Assembly (NCBI GenBank): GCA_030765065.1
Contig: CM060977.1
Coordinates: 98,473,795 to 98,537,794, forward strand
DNA: 64,000 nt
DNA from: Deroplatys truncata
Lineage: Eukaryota; Arthropoda; Insecta; Mantodea; Mantidae
Direction: 5' to 3'
Under the pieces are notes generated by a model. It made no database searches. It saw only the letters and a program-made list of their open reading frames with translations, and was not told where the DNA came from. A program made the position numbers and the translations under genes. Positions 11,386-23,406 of the stretch are shown here, piece by piece. Position 1 is the stretch's first letter, and each line of letters opens with the position of its first letter.

Positions 11386-11999
11386 TTATTTTGAAGTGAG
11401 ACTTTGTTTCCAATCCATAATGGTATGAATATTAATAATAATATGCGAGGACACATTTAAAGGAGTGACTCTTGAATTTATGCCTTAAATTTACCCTGAA
11501 ACTTTTGATGCCGTTAGTGCCAACATAATCGATCAAAGAGTTTAATTGAAGCGTCGTCTGAACGCGGATATAGCAAGAGAAATTGAGGCGGACAGCCAGA
11601 AACCGACGAGGAAAGCTGAACGGGAAGGAAATAGATGGGAAACCCGGTAAACAAGCGAGAACGCTTGACAAGGCGGCTAGAGGTGACTTTGGGTATTTTC
11701 AAAGAATAATAGGAAGGAAAGAGAGATTGTTGAACCGAGCAAGAATGATGAATATTGTAGTACGTAACGCAAACTTTCTTGTAGCTATAGATATACAATT
11801 TAAAAGAATGCAGCTAAACAGCATAAATGTAGCGTACTTCTGGTACAATGAAACCAAAAATATATGTAGCGAGACTTGAATCCGAAAATTTAGGTACGTA
11901 TAAGCAGCCTAACAGTGCGAGTTGTCCAGTTTTCGCTAATACTTCACTAAGTTCCCATGTCACTTCACTTCAAATTTTACTGGTCCTGCAGTAACGTCT
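11386..11999. other. Unassigned stretch
   Basis: No gene recognised. A lysine- and arginine-rich open frame at 11583-11879 (about 98 codons) overlaps frames on the other strand and has no motif that I know. Confidence 0.3.
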
Positions 12000-12480
12000 T
12001 AGGCTTGCTTTCGGGAGGTCTCGGCTTCGATTCCCGTTGGTCGCCCATCCTGAAGCTAAGTTTTTCGTGGCTTTCCCTGGTTGGCGAAGACGAATGCTGG
12101 AGTTGTGTATTCTACCACGTATTTCCTCTCTCAGCCGTTTCGTTTCATTTCCCTCTTTCGTGTTTCAGGTTGACTCCGAGGCTGTGGTTCGATTGATATC
12201 GGGCAGATGGCAGATTGCGAATTGGAACTTCTTGGTCCTGCTGGAGGTAAGCCTGTTCGAGCCTCCCCTGCTGGGTCGTGTTTCCCCGGTCGCGCTAGAA
12301 CGTCTTCTAGCGACCCTCCCGTGGCCGAATGGTCAAGCCTGGAATTATAATGGAGAACTCTCACGTATCTGTCGATTGCGCCGGCGTGCTCTGCACAAAG
12401 GATCCATGGGGAGAGCTGAAGTGCTATTGTCCACTCCGTCAACGTGTCCCTACCCTTGTCCACTGTGACTATCTTTCTTC
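12000..12480 (+). mobile_element. tRNA-derived SINE, type B
   Basis: The tRNA-like head carries a B box, GGTCTCGGCTTCGATTCCC, near 12020. The body includes TTTTTCGTGGCTTTCCCTGG and TATCGGGCAGATGGCA, followed by CGTGGCCGAATGGTCAAGCC near 12323. The same words recur, inverted, at 16848-17330. The overlapping open frames are by-products of the GC-rich repeat. Confidence 0.7.
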
Positions 12481-12519
12481 ACGAGGAGTCGTGCAACGAA
12501 AGACTCGCGAATCTGGGTC

Positions 12520-12780
12520 GTCCTCCGTGGTGTAGTGGTTGACATGTTCCCGAGGTCGCAGGTTCAAACCCGGCGGAGGGCAACGGATTTTTTCGGGGGT
12601 AAAAGTCCTTAACACGGCTTCCTTCGGAAGAGAAGTAAAGCCGGTGGTAGATTTACGGCACGTAAAAGAACCTCAAGCCTGATAAAGAGGCCTCCGAGAA
12701 AAATTTCCGGTCTTTCACGCCCAATATAGAATGGGACGCTAAGAACCGCAGTTGTTAAAGAGCATCCATTAATACAGCTA
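12520..12780 (+). mobile_element. tRNA-derived SINE, type C
   Basis: The head TCCTCCGTGGTGTAGTGGTT (A box) and GGTCGCAGGTTCAAACCCG (B box) resemble a tRNA of the Val/Glu/Asp kind with part of the anticodon region missing. The body has GGCACGTAAAAGAACCTCAA and CCCAATATAGAATGGGACGC. Other copies lie at 38637-38893 and 41860-42150. It sits immediately behind a type B SINE. Confidence 0.75.
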
Positions 12781-13262
12781 TATTTTTCACGAATCTGCCT
12801 CCTCTTATTTCCGCTTCACTCGCTAAGGAGTTGAACACAGACGTATCTAATCTCAACAGTAGCAACGTTCAGGCACGTCACAAACTCAATCGTAGGATAG
12901 GACAATCGTGTCATATGAGAAACCACCCACCAATTCACTAATTTACTAACTCACGAGAACACTCCCTATATAGCCGCTGGAATTTTCCACAGAGTTCTAG
13001 AATGTTCAGGAATCAGGGAGAAAGAAGGTTGCAGAACAATCCCGTTATCTCTCGATAAAACTTCTATTTTCGCTTGGTGAGAGACCTATTCTGTCAGCTT
13101 ATCTCATAGTCAGTGGGTCGGCGCTTTCTGCCGATCACTTAGACTCACAACTGCGATATAATAGGCAGGCAAAGAAATACAATAACTAAAATCCAAGATA
13201 AGGGATGGTAAACTTAAAAATCATTATACATTTTAGTACGTTATACTCGTAATACATGCAAT
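12781..13262. other. Unassigned stretch
   Basis: I see no gene or repeat match here. Confidence 0.3.
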
Positions 13263-13399
13263 ACAACGGATAGAAAGTCTCGATCCATTTTCGAGTTATC
13301 TTTGGAATTTTGTTTTTGTTCCAGGCTGATATACTAGTGTGTTGACTATTTAAGAACGATTAGTTGTAGTCGGTGCTCGATTGTGCCGTTTAACATATA

Positions 13400-14290
13400 C
13401 ACAGGTCAAGGATTTCAGACGTAATTTCTACAAACCGGTGGCAATGCCAGCAAATATCCGACTCCTGGTCAATAAATTTCAGAAATCAGGACTAATATAA
13501 CCTATGAGCCACGCCGGTTGACCTGCCGTTTCCGAGGAGACTGCGACATAGAATCGAGAAGCCATCGAAAGGAGTCCTCAAGCATCGACTTGTCATCTAA
13601 GTAACGAGCTAGATGTGTCCACAGCAACTGGGTTGAAGATTTTGAGGTGTATATTGAAAAGAAACGTGCTTATCGCATTCGGGTGTTACAAAAACTAGAC
13701 GAGGAAGATAATACAACTCGTAGGGTAGTGTATGTTTTAATGGAGGCTGTGAACAGTGAAAACTTATTCGAACATATTCTGTTTAGTGACGAGGCCACAT
13801 TCCAAACTTAATAACACAATTGTCGCATTTAGGATAACGAGCCACCACCCACCACCGAAGAATGGCAAAGGGTGCCCCGGAAGTCAATTTGTGGCTTGGG
13901 GTTATCAAATCCACTGTTTTCATGTTTGCAAAATATAGCATTACAGGTAACACACACTTAGTCATGCTGGCAAAGTTTCTGATCCATAGCTTGAGCAGAA
14001 TGGCATTATTGACAGTGTTGTCTTTCAGCAAGATGGTGTATCCCCGCATTTTGCATTACCTTTAGAATGTACCTCAACCAGCGCTTCCATAAAAGATGGA
14101 TTGGCAGAGACTCACCACGAGTATGGCCATCACGTTCACATATTAGTTTATCAAGGCACGAGTGTTTAAACTGAAAGTACCAGATCTACAGGATCTCAAC
14201 AATCGTATTTGAGCAGCATGTGCAGCAAATAAGACGAGATGCTGACGAACGTCTTTAGGGTTACAGGTGAATGATGGGGACAATGCTGTG
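13400..14290 (+). pseudogene. Transposase of the second DUF4817-type mariner, broken
   Basis: Blocks in order: NFYKPVAMPANIRLLVNKFQ (N-terminal part, about 13425-13490), SEETAT and REAIERSPQ (about 13530-13580), the first catalytic block ILFSDEATFQT (about 13775-13810, catalytic aspartate kept), GAPEVNLWLGVIKSTVF (about 13867), a QQDGVSPHF block with the second aspartate (about 14028), and LKVPDLQDLNNRI near 14170-14205. Numerous stops and frame shifts divide these. The layout matches the copy at 5314-6230, but the two differ strongly, so they are separate old lineages. Confidence 0.65.
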
Positions 14291-14294
14291 AAAT

Positions 14295-15221
14295 TGAGGC
14301 AGTATTTTAACATTTAAATGATTTCAGTCTAATTATATAATATCTAAAATATAATAACAGCCGGCCTTAAAGCAATAAGTTTATGTAACAATATATAAAA
14401 ATGCATGTAACAGTCATCGTATTAATGTTTATATTATTATGTACATGTTCAATAATGTTATGTGAATGTATTACGTAATTTAATAATGTAGGAGCTGTGG
14501 GTATAATAGGTCAAAAGTTGCTAACAATGAGGTAACCTTGAGGCAATAATGAATTAGAAAGTTTGGTAATACTACTGGTAAGTCTTGGAAACAATAATGT
14601 AATTTTTGAGACAGTTTATAAAATAGTCAATCAACAGCCAGAAAAAGCTTAAGTCAAATAAAAGTATACTATTTGAGTAGGAATAGCCAATCAGAAACTG
14701 AAATAGGGCAAATTGTACAAATTCAGAATTCAGTTGCTTGTAGACAGCGTTCTTAACCGCACGCGAGACGCGTCTTCGAGAAGTTTAATACGTATTCAGT
14801 GTGAGACACGTAGTTTACGTGTTAAAAAGTGCAAGTAATTAATAAATAATCTCACAGCTCTCTCTATATCAGTGAAGTAGTGAAGTGTTGTTTAAATCGT
14901 GTCAAGGATTAATAAAAGGAGTGAAGTAAAAATTATAATCTGTGTAAGCTTACATTCTTCTGCCGCATCACGCCCTGCTAAGAAATTCATGTCTACAAAT
15001 TAATACTGACGCAGCCGAGGCAAACATAAATATATAATATTTAAAGAAACAGTCAAATTACAAAGTTAATATTTTTAAAACTTGGGGCGAAGGCTACCGG
15101 AAACATTTTTTTACCATACGTACGGTTTCAACTACTTCAAGTTCGGCTCCCCAACATAAGAACTACAATACAACTCCTACTTCAAATCGGCTTTCCATAC
15201 GTGAAGCAACAAACTACTTCA
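14295..15221 (+). mobile_element. Solo LTR, family A (Gypsy-like)
   Basis: A 927-bp TG...CA unit with AAAT repeated on both sides (14291-14294 and 15222-15225). It begins TGAGGCAGTATTTTAACA and ends AAACTACTTCA. It contains CAAT-like AGCCAATCA words, an AATAAA-rich middle and a 3' part with repeated GGCTTTCCATACGTG-like modules. No internal coding part is present, so this is the single LTR left by recombination. Intact ends suggest moderate age. Confidence 0.8.
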
Positions 15222-15333
15222 AAATGGATGGCGGACATGTTGAATTATTACGAATCACGATAACCCCATATCAATTTCATGTCAGGCAGTTGATTATTTC
15301 TACAAAATGGACCGAGACTTTATAGCCACCCTT

Positions 15334-15824
15334 ATATTAATTAATAACCAATATTTGGTTTAAAATCATACAAATTATACATTTTATTGCTGCGTATTGC
15401 TCAGGTATTGCTGTAAATATTCTTGTTTTAGACTGCCGATATCAACTACTGATTTATATAAATGTAATGAAAATTTTGACTTTTTGCTAGATGTGGGAAC
15501 GGCCTTTGGAAGTAGCCTTATTTTCTTATCACCATACTATAAAGAAAGGGTAGACGTATTTATTAATTAAATGCTTCTCACAAACCTTATACAATAAAAC
15601 TGTTCGATCAGATGAAAGCACATGGGCATCTAATTCACTAATATAACTGTGAAGTTTATTCAGTGGTTGACTGAATTTAAGCGGCAGTAATTGGCCATCA
15701 TTATTCGCCAAAATAACATTACTTTCATAATGAATTTTTAGCAGATAATAAACACTAGAACGCAAACTATTGTCACACTCCAACGTCTACATGTTTTTTC
15801 AGCACGTTCTTGTCTGTTTCTTGT
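15334..15824. other. Unassigned stretch with an 84-codon open frame
   Basis: A minus-strand frame at 15529-15783 has ordinary, non-repetitive amino-acid composition (it includes LHSYISELDAHVLSSDRTVL). I do not recognise it. It could be a host exon or an unknown element fragment. No clear splice sites support it. Confidence 0.25.
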
Positions 15825-16262
15825 GGTTTGCCCGTTATACAAAATTGCGAAAAATTCCTTCCGAATGAAGAGTGGCTATTCCCAAAAAGTTTAGATATGC
15901 ATTTCACTTTACATGTAAATATCTTAAACATATAGTATTTTAATCAAAATCGTTAGTTACATTGGAAAACGAAAATTCTAAATTCTACCTTTGTAAAGGG
16001 TAGTTTTGGGGTGGGGAATTTTCTTGAAAATCTTTGTGTCGCATATGTGGAGGATACTGAACCCAAATTCCAATTTAGATATTTCAACTATTGGTTTTAG
16101 AGTTATTTTGTTTACAAACCTACCCCTAGAAACATATGGATATTTTTCTAAAAATAAGTTTTTGGTTTTACGGAAACCTCAAAACATGCATTCCGTAAAA
16201 TCGTGACATCGAATTTTTGAGTGGAATAATAATTCATGTTTACTTACTATAGGCAGAGAATA
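15825..16262 (-). repeat. ACTTTCTC-family repeat, partial
   Basis: The hairpin-side half of a reverse copy, ending near TTACTATAGGCAGAGAA. Confidence 0.65.
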
Positions 16263-16847
16263 TTAAAATATGATTTTCTGAATGAATCTAGTCATATTTT
16301 AAGTCATAATTGAGAAGCCTAGTGGAAAAGAAGCACATGTCACCTGTCTAGCGATTTTTGAAGCGAGAGACAGTCGATGCCATTTAGTCATAACTAGTAC
16401 CTCCTAGCAGAAATACATGTGTCCATTCTTTGAAAGAGAAAATTATATACTTTCTAATGTTCATTACTGACACATTCCCAATGGAATAAGCTCATGCCAT
16501 TTCAGAAACTGTTTCTAGAAGTCTGTTTATAAGTTTCCAAGTCGGTGGCAGTATGTGTTGATATTATTGCTGTTGGAGAGGAAAATACAAAGCAGGTACA
16601 GATTCAAATAACATGAATTTACAAAAACTTTAAATAACTTTAATTCCCAATTTATCTGGAACCTTGCCTACTAACAATGATACACATGTTAAAAGGCTTT
16701 TCTAAAATGATTTATTTTAAATTTTGTAAAATACCGAGCTAAGGTTACCTAACAATTTATAGTATTTGCAAAATACCATATAATTTATGTGACAAATATT
16801 CGAATAGGATAGCACTAGTTAACGGAGGAAACACAATGGATCTTTTG
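16263..16847. other. Unassigned stretch
   Basis: AT-rich DNA. I see no gene or repeat match. Confidence 0.3.
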
Positions 16848-17330
16848 TGCGTACACCCCCAGGTGGAATGGTGCGGTGAGGGAACCGCAGAAGACGTATG
16901 CCTTACAGAGCGAGCCCGGCGTGAATTGAAAGAGACTCGTAGAGTTCCCTAATGGTTCCAGGCTTGACCACCCGGCCACGGAAGAGTCTCTTGGAGACGT
17001 CTCTCTAGTGGAAGCGCGGAAACACGATCCAGTATTGGAAGCTTCCCTCTAACAGGGCTTCCCTCTAACAGGGCCGAGAAGAACTTCCAAATCGCAAGCA
17101 TCAGTGCTATCTGCCCGATAGAGACCGAACTACAGCCTCAGAGTCAACCTGATAAATGAAATGAGGAGAAATGCGGGGGAGAATTAACGCACCACTTCAG
17201 AATTCGCCTTTGCCAACCAGGGAAAACCACGAAAGAACCATATTCAGAGTGGGCGGACACCAGTAATCGAACCCGGGAAATCTGGATTGCGTTACCTCGG
17301 AGGCATCTCGCTCGGCTTGGTATAACAGCA
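16848..17330 (-). mobile_element. tRNA-derived SINE, type B
   Basis: Inverted relative to 12000-12480. On the minus strand the head reads CCGAGCGAGATGCCTCCGAG, then a B box CCCGGGTTCGATTACTGG, TTCGTGGTTTTCCCTGG and TATCGGGCAGATAGCA. A short local duplication (CTTCCCTCTAACAGGG twice) lies at 17042-17074. Confidence 0.75.
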
Positions 17331-18088
17331 GGAGTTAACATTTCCACACAAATTCAGACTTATTTAATTCCCTTTTCTTAAAAGAACACACAGGTTGAAG
17401 TTGTTCCTTTTTCACTGGCCGCTCAACTGATGATAGGGTAATACAGGTCTGTAAGTAAAGTGAGTGTCCCAAACTTCCACAAAACTTCTATTGATAATGG
17501 ATGGACATAAAGAAATAAAGTCAGGAAAATGGGATATTACTAAGATGGCCATATTTTAATTAAAATCCTTGTGTGTTGAATAAATGCATAATATCTGCAT
17601 AGCCCTCCATCCCCCCTAAAAGGAGTTGAAGGTAAGACTGTAATAAATCAAAGAAGGAAGGGAGGTGGAAGAGTGAGCGAACAGAGCGAAAGAATTTGGG
17701 CTCGTTCCCTGGTGCCGATCCTAGGCAGAGATTGATGACTCTACTGGCAACGTTCCAGAACTGTTTTTATATACAACAGAACCTTCGTAGCGATTCACCT
17801 TTCCTCAGAGCTAAAACCTCTAGCCGAAACACGTGGCCTTCTTTTTTGTATTAAAAGCTGCAAAAAGTGCTGCAGTAATTTTTCTTCTGTAAAGGAAGTA
17901 TAACAATGCATCTTTTCCTCACTTTGGTTCCGTTTTGTGAGCCTATGAAGTATTAATCCTCTGCTAATAATGGGTGTTCTACTGTCCAGACCCATGATTC
18001 TAAGAGAGAATCATTAACACTCAAGTATTTGATTCTGTAACATACAACCCATTGCTTTGCTTAGAAATCCGGATGCTTTTTTTAAAAA
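17331..18088. other. Unassigned stretch
   Basis: No gene recognised. A 66-codon minus-strand frame at 17795-17995 has no known motif. The phrase CCAGACCCATGATTC near 17986 also occurs, as GGACCCATGATTCCAATAAT, at 44268, hinting at a further dispersed repeat. Confidence 0.3.
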
Positions 18089-18958
18089 TCTGATGTGATA
18101 TATTTACATGAGTCTCTCTATCCTCTATTTTTATTAGTGGTTATACAAACTATTCTTACTAAAAGTTACTTTTCTATTTACTACATTCTTATCCAAATAA
18201 ACGTTTGCAAAAATAGCCGCATTACACCTTTCATTATAGATGCAAAGAGAATAGCGATAGTCAAATGTTTAATAACTGGACACTGTATGCTGGCCTTAAA
18301 TTTCCACACTGCTTCCATGCAATCGCAAGAAACAACTTAATGTTGAAAGCACTTAAAAGAATGACTAAGAAATGAAGAATTTGAAATGTTAATAACGGAT
18401 TTCTTAGAAATAGCTTATGCCACAAAAAACTTATTTGAAATAAATTGTGTGTTTTAACAGATCTACATTTCTTGTGTAGTCCGTTTTCGTCTAAAGTTTA
18501 CCCGTTACACGAGATTATACAAAATTCCTTCCGAATGAAGAAGACTTCATAGGCTATTGTCTGTAAATTCAAGATATACAATTTGTTTTTCATGTAAATA
18601 TCTTTCATATATGGTATTTTAATCAAAATCGTTAAGAGGCACTTTTTAGAAAAAAAATTTGTAAAAGTGTTCCATGTAAAGGGCAGATTGCGGTGGAGAA
18701 TTTTGTTGAAAAATCTTCGTGTCGCATCTTTGGAGGACATTGAACCTAAATAATAAGTTTGGGAATTATACGACTTTTCGTTTTTGAGTTATGCGGTTCA
18801 CGGACACACAAACATACACACACATTTGACATGTTGACAAAAATGCCTTATTTGGATTCAGGGGGCTTCGAAACATGTATTTCCGGTGAAATTTCGGTAT
18901 CAAGTTTTGGGTGAAATGCAATACCTTCCCCACCTACTATGTGCCTGGTACTGAAAGT
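18089..18958 (-). repeat. ACTTTCTC-family repeat, full-length
   Basis: An 870-bp reverse copy of the first internal type, bounded by A runs. Confidence 0.8.
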
Positions 18959-18965
18959 AAAAATG

Positions 18966-19415
18966 ACAAGGTTTTGAAAAATTGAAACCGATGACAAAGG
19001 ATATATTTGAAATTGTTGAAGCCATAAACAAGTTATTTTAAATAAACTGCTTCTTTTAACGAAGTAAATTTTTTGCGAAATAAGAATTTATCTATTTATT
19101 ATTCTTAAACAATTGTAAAAAGGTCATTCAGAATGAAGAGTACTTCACAGGATATTCGCAGGAGATTTAAGATATACATTTTACTTTTCATGCAAATATC
19201 TTAAACATATGGTATGCAGAACAAAATCGCCATTGAGCCATTTTTGAGCAAATGAAACATAACGAAGTGGTAATTTGTAGTGGGGGGATGGAGAATTAGT
19301 TGAACAAATTGTTGCATCCTTGGGGGATATTAAACCAAATTTAACAGTTAATCAACTTTACGTTTTTGAATTCTGCTGTTCAGAGACACGTACGCGCACT
19401 TACAGGTATACCTTT
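18966..19415 (-). repeat. ACTTTCTC-family repeat, partial
   Basis: The central and GT-side part of another reverse copy, directly following 18089-18958 in the same orientation, as in a decayed tandem. Confidence 0.65.
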
Positions 19416-19434
19416 ATGTAACAATCCGATGTAA

Positions 19435-20263
19435 TACATTCACATTACTTTCTCAGCCCTCTACCGTTTATTAGTGGGAATACAAACTATCCTTACTAAA
19501 ACTTATTTTTTGATCTACTACATTTTGATTCAAATAAACCTTTGCAGAAATAGCAACAAAACACATCTCGTTATAGACACAAAGAGAACACCCACAGCCA
19601 AATATTTAAGAACTGGATGCTATATGCTGGCTTTAAAATTCCATACTGTTTCCATGCGGGAGAAACAGCTGAATGTTGATAGTACTTCGCGAAAATGACC
19701 AAGTAATGAACAATTACAAACTTAAATAACGATATATTAGAAGTGGCTTATGCCACAATAAAGCTTATTTGAATTAAGTTGGGTGTTTTAAAGAGTTCTA
19801 CATTTTTTGTTCAGCACGTTTTCGTCTATCGCTTAACGTTTACCGATTATACAAGACTATACAAAATTCCTTCCGAATGAAGGGTATTGCCAGAAAATTC
19901 GAGGTATACACTTTATTTGTAAATATCTTTAATATATGGTATTCTAATCAAAACCGTTAAGAGTCATTTTTAGAAAATTAAAAATTTCAAAAAAAATTCT
20001 ATGTAAACGGTTCGGTGTAAGGTAATTTTCCTGAAAATCTTCGTATCACATCTTTGGAAGGTGCTGAACCTAAATATCAAGTTTAGTGTTTATTCAACTT
20101 TTATTTATTGAGTTATACTGTTCACAAACACACACACGGAACATTTTTTAAACCTTTTTGATTCAGGCGCCTCAAAACATGTATTTCCAGTGAAATCTTG
20201 ATACCGAATTTTTGAATGGAATAAAATACCTTCTCTACCTACTATGTACGTCGTAGAGAAAGC
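19435..20263 (-). repeat. ACTTTCTC-family repeat, full-length
   Basis: A reverse copy of about 829 bp, third in a same-orientation series. A short extra hairpin-end fragment follows at 20275-20350. Confidence 0.75.
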
Positions 20264-20350
20264 AAAACTACCATTTTTCATTTAGGAAGTTTCAAAACAT
20301 GCATTTCCCGTAAAATCTGGATAGAATTTTTGGTTGGAATGGTATTGGAG

Positions 20351-20966
20351 AAAGTAAAAAATTATAAAATAATGTAAAACATGTTAAAGTATTTATCTTA
20401 TAATATGATGTCTTATAAAGGCGCCTGATATTCCTCTTTGCAAATGTTATATTCAAGCGTGTTCCTTCATATTTTAGTGCTGTATTTGTAATATAAACGT
20501 AGCTAGTGTGCACCTCACAGCAGGCTTTCCGACACGCGGCTGGGCAGCAACTTCCGTGGGGTGGAACCATTGAAATTGGAAACCTCAAGAGCATAGTGGG
20601 CAAACATTTCAACAGTAGGATAATATGGTAATCTCCGCATGAAAATTAACAACATAGGTACCTGCATCAGCGATATTTAATTTCACAAGAGGAAAGGGCA
20701 GCAATCAAATTGGACAGTATATATCACAATAACCTCATAAAAGCAGCTGAAATATAATCAGCTGATGCAATGGACACTAGGATTGAGCCGTATACAAAAA
20801 TTTCCCTTTGGAAAGCTAAAAATGAAACATTATATAGCTCTATCGCAGTAACCTGAATATAATCAGTATTGCCATTGTTCTTTTTTATTTTATAATCATA
20901 AAGATGAAAGTTCTTAAGACTTATTCCATTCCTCTCCATCTCTGTTCCCTACTATTTGTCCAAATA
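20351..20966. other. Unassigned stretch
   Basis: No gene recognised. The minus-strand frame at 20292-20612 starts inside repeat DNA and has no known motif. Confidence 0.3.
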
Positions 20967-21627
20967 TACGAGGGAAAGTCAATAACTATCTGTAAACTAT
21001 TTTTATTTTTTTGTGGGTTGGCTGTATCGTTTTGTGCGCAAGCACGTCGACATGTTGTTCCTTTGTCTCCGCTTGTGGAATGTTTGACCGTTATCACTCG
21101 AGCGAGTGTTGCATTGTTACATAATAAGCATGGCTGCACTCCTCGGCGTTTGCACCAAAGAAGAACAGCGTGTGGTTATCCGTTTTTGTTTGTTTGTTTG
21201 CTTTTTGTCGTCTGAAGGTGTACCAGGAACCGAAATCCATAGAAGACTTTCGCACAATATGGGGCAATGTTTTACCCCGGCGAAATGTGTACGAATGGAT
21301 TGAAAAGTTCAAAGATGGTCAGACAACTGTGAAGGACGAGGAAAGAGCAGGATGCCCATCCATATCCACTAGTGACGCCAACAATGAGCAAGTCTGTATC
21401 CTGATTTAGAGAACCGAAGATTGACTGTCAATGAAGTGGCAAATTATATCCTTTTTGGTTCACTTAAAAATGCCTTAAGAGGCCGTCAATTTCACCACTG
21501 ACCAAGAAGTGAAGGAAGCGGTGCATACATGGCTTGCTACTCAGGCGGAAATTTTTTTTCTGAGGGCATCAGAAAGCTTGTGAACGATGGACCAAGTGCA
21601 TTGAGAAGCAAGGGGACTACGTTAAAA
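20967..21627 (+). mobile_element. Mariner element, deleted, N-terminal and C-terminal pieces
   Basis: It starts with a mariner-like end, ACGAGGGAAAGTCAATAACT. The coding remnants give MAALLGVCTKEEQRVVIRF (21130 onward), GVPGTEIHRRLS and RRNVYEWIEKFKDGQTTVKD (21270-21330), the N-terminal helix-turn-helix half of a mariner transposase. The C-terminal words HTWLATQAEIFF and GIRKLVNDG (21525-21600) follow, but the catalytic middle with the DD34D residues is missing. An ACTTTCTC repeat follows directly at 21630, and I cannot find the far terminal repeat. Confidence 0.65.
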
Positions 21628-21629
21628 AA

Positions 21630-22449
21630 TCTGATGTGTTACACTCACATGACTTTCTCTACTCTTGTACAAACTATTTTTAAAAACGCTTATTCCCCAT
21701 ATGCTTTATGTTAATCGAGATATCGAGATGTTAATCTTATTGCTAATTTTTTTGTAGATGCAAGGGAATTGGTAGCTTTAAGCGATATTGAAATATTTTA
21801 AGAGCTGGTTGCTATGTGGAGCATTCCATTCTCTTTGCATTACCAGGACAAAAAAAGAATAAAAAATTCCCATTTGAGAAAACCTATAAGTATTGGAAAA
21901 TTTAAGGGAATTACAAGCAATATCTCGGAAATGTATAGGACATAAATTGTGTATTTTAACGCGATCTAAATTTTTTGTGTAGTAAAATTTTGTCTATCTC
22001 TTATGGTTTACCAGTTATGCAAAAGTCGTTCACAATGTAGAATACTTTTGGAGACATTCCCAGAAAATTCGAGATATACTTTCATTTGTCAGAAAATATC
22101 TTAAACATAGGATATTTTAGGGAAAATCGTTATAGCCATTTTTGAGAAAATTAAAATTTTAGAAAAAATGTTACATGTAAAGGGTAATCTGGGGTGGGGA
22201 TTTTCTTGAAAATCGTGTCGCATCTCTGGAGGATACTGAACCTAAATGCCAAGTTTGGTGTTTATCCGACAGTTAGTTTCTGAGGTATGCTGTTCACAGA
22301 CAGACAGACACGGACATGTTTCCAAAAATGCTTGTTTTTTTGGATTCAGGGGGTCTCAAAACATATATTTCCGGTGAAATCTCGGTATCGAATTTTTGGG
22401 TGGAATTCAATACTTCCCCTACTTACTTACTATACGCAGTAGAGAAAGT
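21630..22449 (-). repeat. ACTTTCTC-family repeat, full-length
   Basis: An 820-bp reverse copy of the second internal type, inserted in an A run next to the mariner tail. Both flanks are AAAAA. Confidence 0.85.
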
Positions 22450-22709
22450 AAAAATTAGATAATTGCAAGTTTCTAATATTGTTATAATAAACTTAAAAAA
22501 TTATGTGCGGATACTTAATGACTAAACCCCATATATATTTTTCCGAAACCATTATTCCTAACCTTGTATTTTCCATTGATATATCCTATATTGCATACTT
22601 GTAGATTTGTTATGCCGTGGTGAACTATTTCGTACGTAACAACAGATGTCGCCGCAGGAATTTATTACAATGTTCCTCCACAGCTGTGCAGCGAGTGCCA
22701 GCACTATAA

Positions 22710-22800
22710 TTTTAAAAAATCCCATATGTTGCATTCACATTCTAACATTGATTAATATATTTAAAGACTATTCCTAAAAAAGTTTATTATTTTCCTTAAA
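22710..22800 (-). repeat. ACTTTCTC-family fragment
   Basis: The tail end of a reverse copy (ATCCCATATGTTGCATTCAC), cut before a SINE. Confidence 0.5.
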
Positions 22801-22814
22801 ACGTACATAGTATG

Positions 22815-23310
22815 ATGTAGGATGTGTTTATTGGTGGGGGACACCACAGGCACTGCGATAAACCTGATCTATTATGACCACACCCCTGGAGGCAGGAATG
22901 AAATAAAATGCCACAGGAGGTCCCTGCCCTGTGGGCAGACAGGCCACAGAGACGCGCAGAAATCCCTAATACTTCCAGTTTGAATAACCGCACACACTTA
23001 AAGGCGAAGAATTTCAGGATGGAAACGAAGCGACCCTAATGGACGAGACAATACATCCCGGGGTTCACGGGGGAAATCTTTCCAATGAGTAAGCACCTAG
23101 GCCATCTGCCGGACACCACCAGCACAACAGGACCTCAAAACACGCCCGAAACATGAGAAAGATCAAATGAGAGTAAATGGTAGAATATACCACTCCCTAG
23201 GGGAAACACACAAAAAAACCCATGTTTAGAGTGGGGTCACCGGGAATCCAACCCGAGACCTCCCGAATACGGACCACAGAAGTTACCGCCTGAGCCATCC
23301 CACTCGTCCA
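22815..23310 (-). mobile_element. tRNA-derived SINE, type B
   Basis: On the minus strand the head is GGACGAGTGGGATGGCTCAG (A box), with GGTCTCGGGTTGGATTCCCG (B box) near 23255, then GTGTTTCCCCTAGG and GTCCGGCAGATGGCC as in the other type B copies. About 495 bp and GC-rich. Confidence 0.7.
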
Positions 23311-23406
23311 CAAACATAGAAATAGATAAGATATTACATATTACCTATAAATTCGACATCGAGATTTCACCTAAAATACATTTTTTGAGTCACCCTGAAT
23401 AAAAAA

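Larger units (their letters stand above)
13263..15333 (+). mobile_element. DUF4817-type mariner element, second copy, split by an LTR
   Basis: Imperfect inverted ends: left GATAGAAAGTCTCGATCCAT near 13269, right the reverse of CTATAAAGTCTCGGTCCATT near 15325. Inside is a decayed transposase. The solo LTR at 14295-15221 landed near the C-terminal coding end. The target sequence AAAT is repeated on both sides of it, and the transposase tail resumes after it with GGATGGCGGACATGTTGAA. Confidence 0.6.

Noticed and set aside
12037-12468. A 143-codon plus-strand frame
   Set aside because: It coincides with a type B SINE, and the opposite strand is open too.
12520-12600. Possible functional tRNA gene (A and B boxes)
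   Set aside because: The tRNA-like head cannot fold into a full cloverleaf, the anticodon region is missing, and the body continues as a dispersed SINE with two other copies.
20904-21409. Leucine- and phenylalanine-rich frames suggesting a membrane protein near 21170
   Set aside because: They arise from a TTTG-rich stretch inside a decayed mariner transposase.
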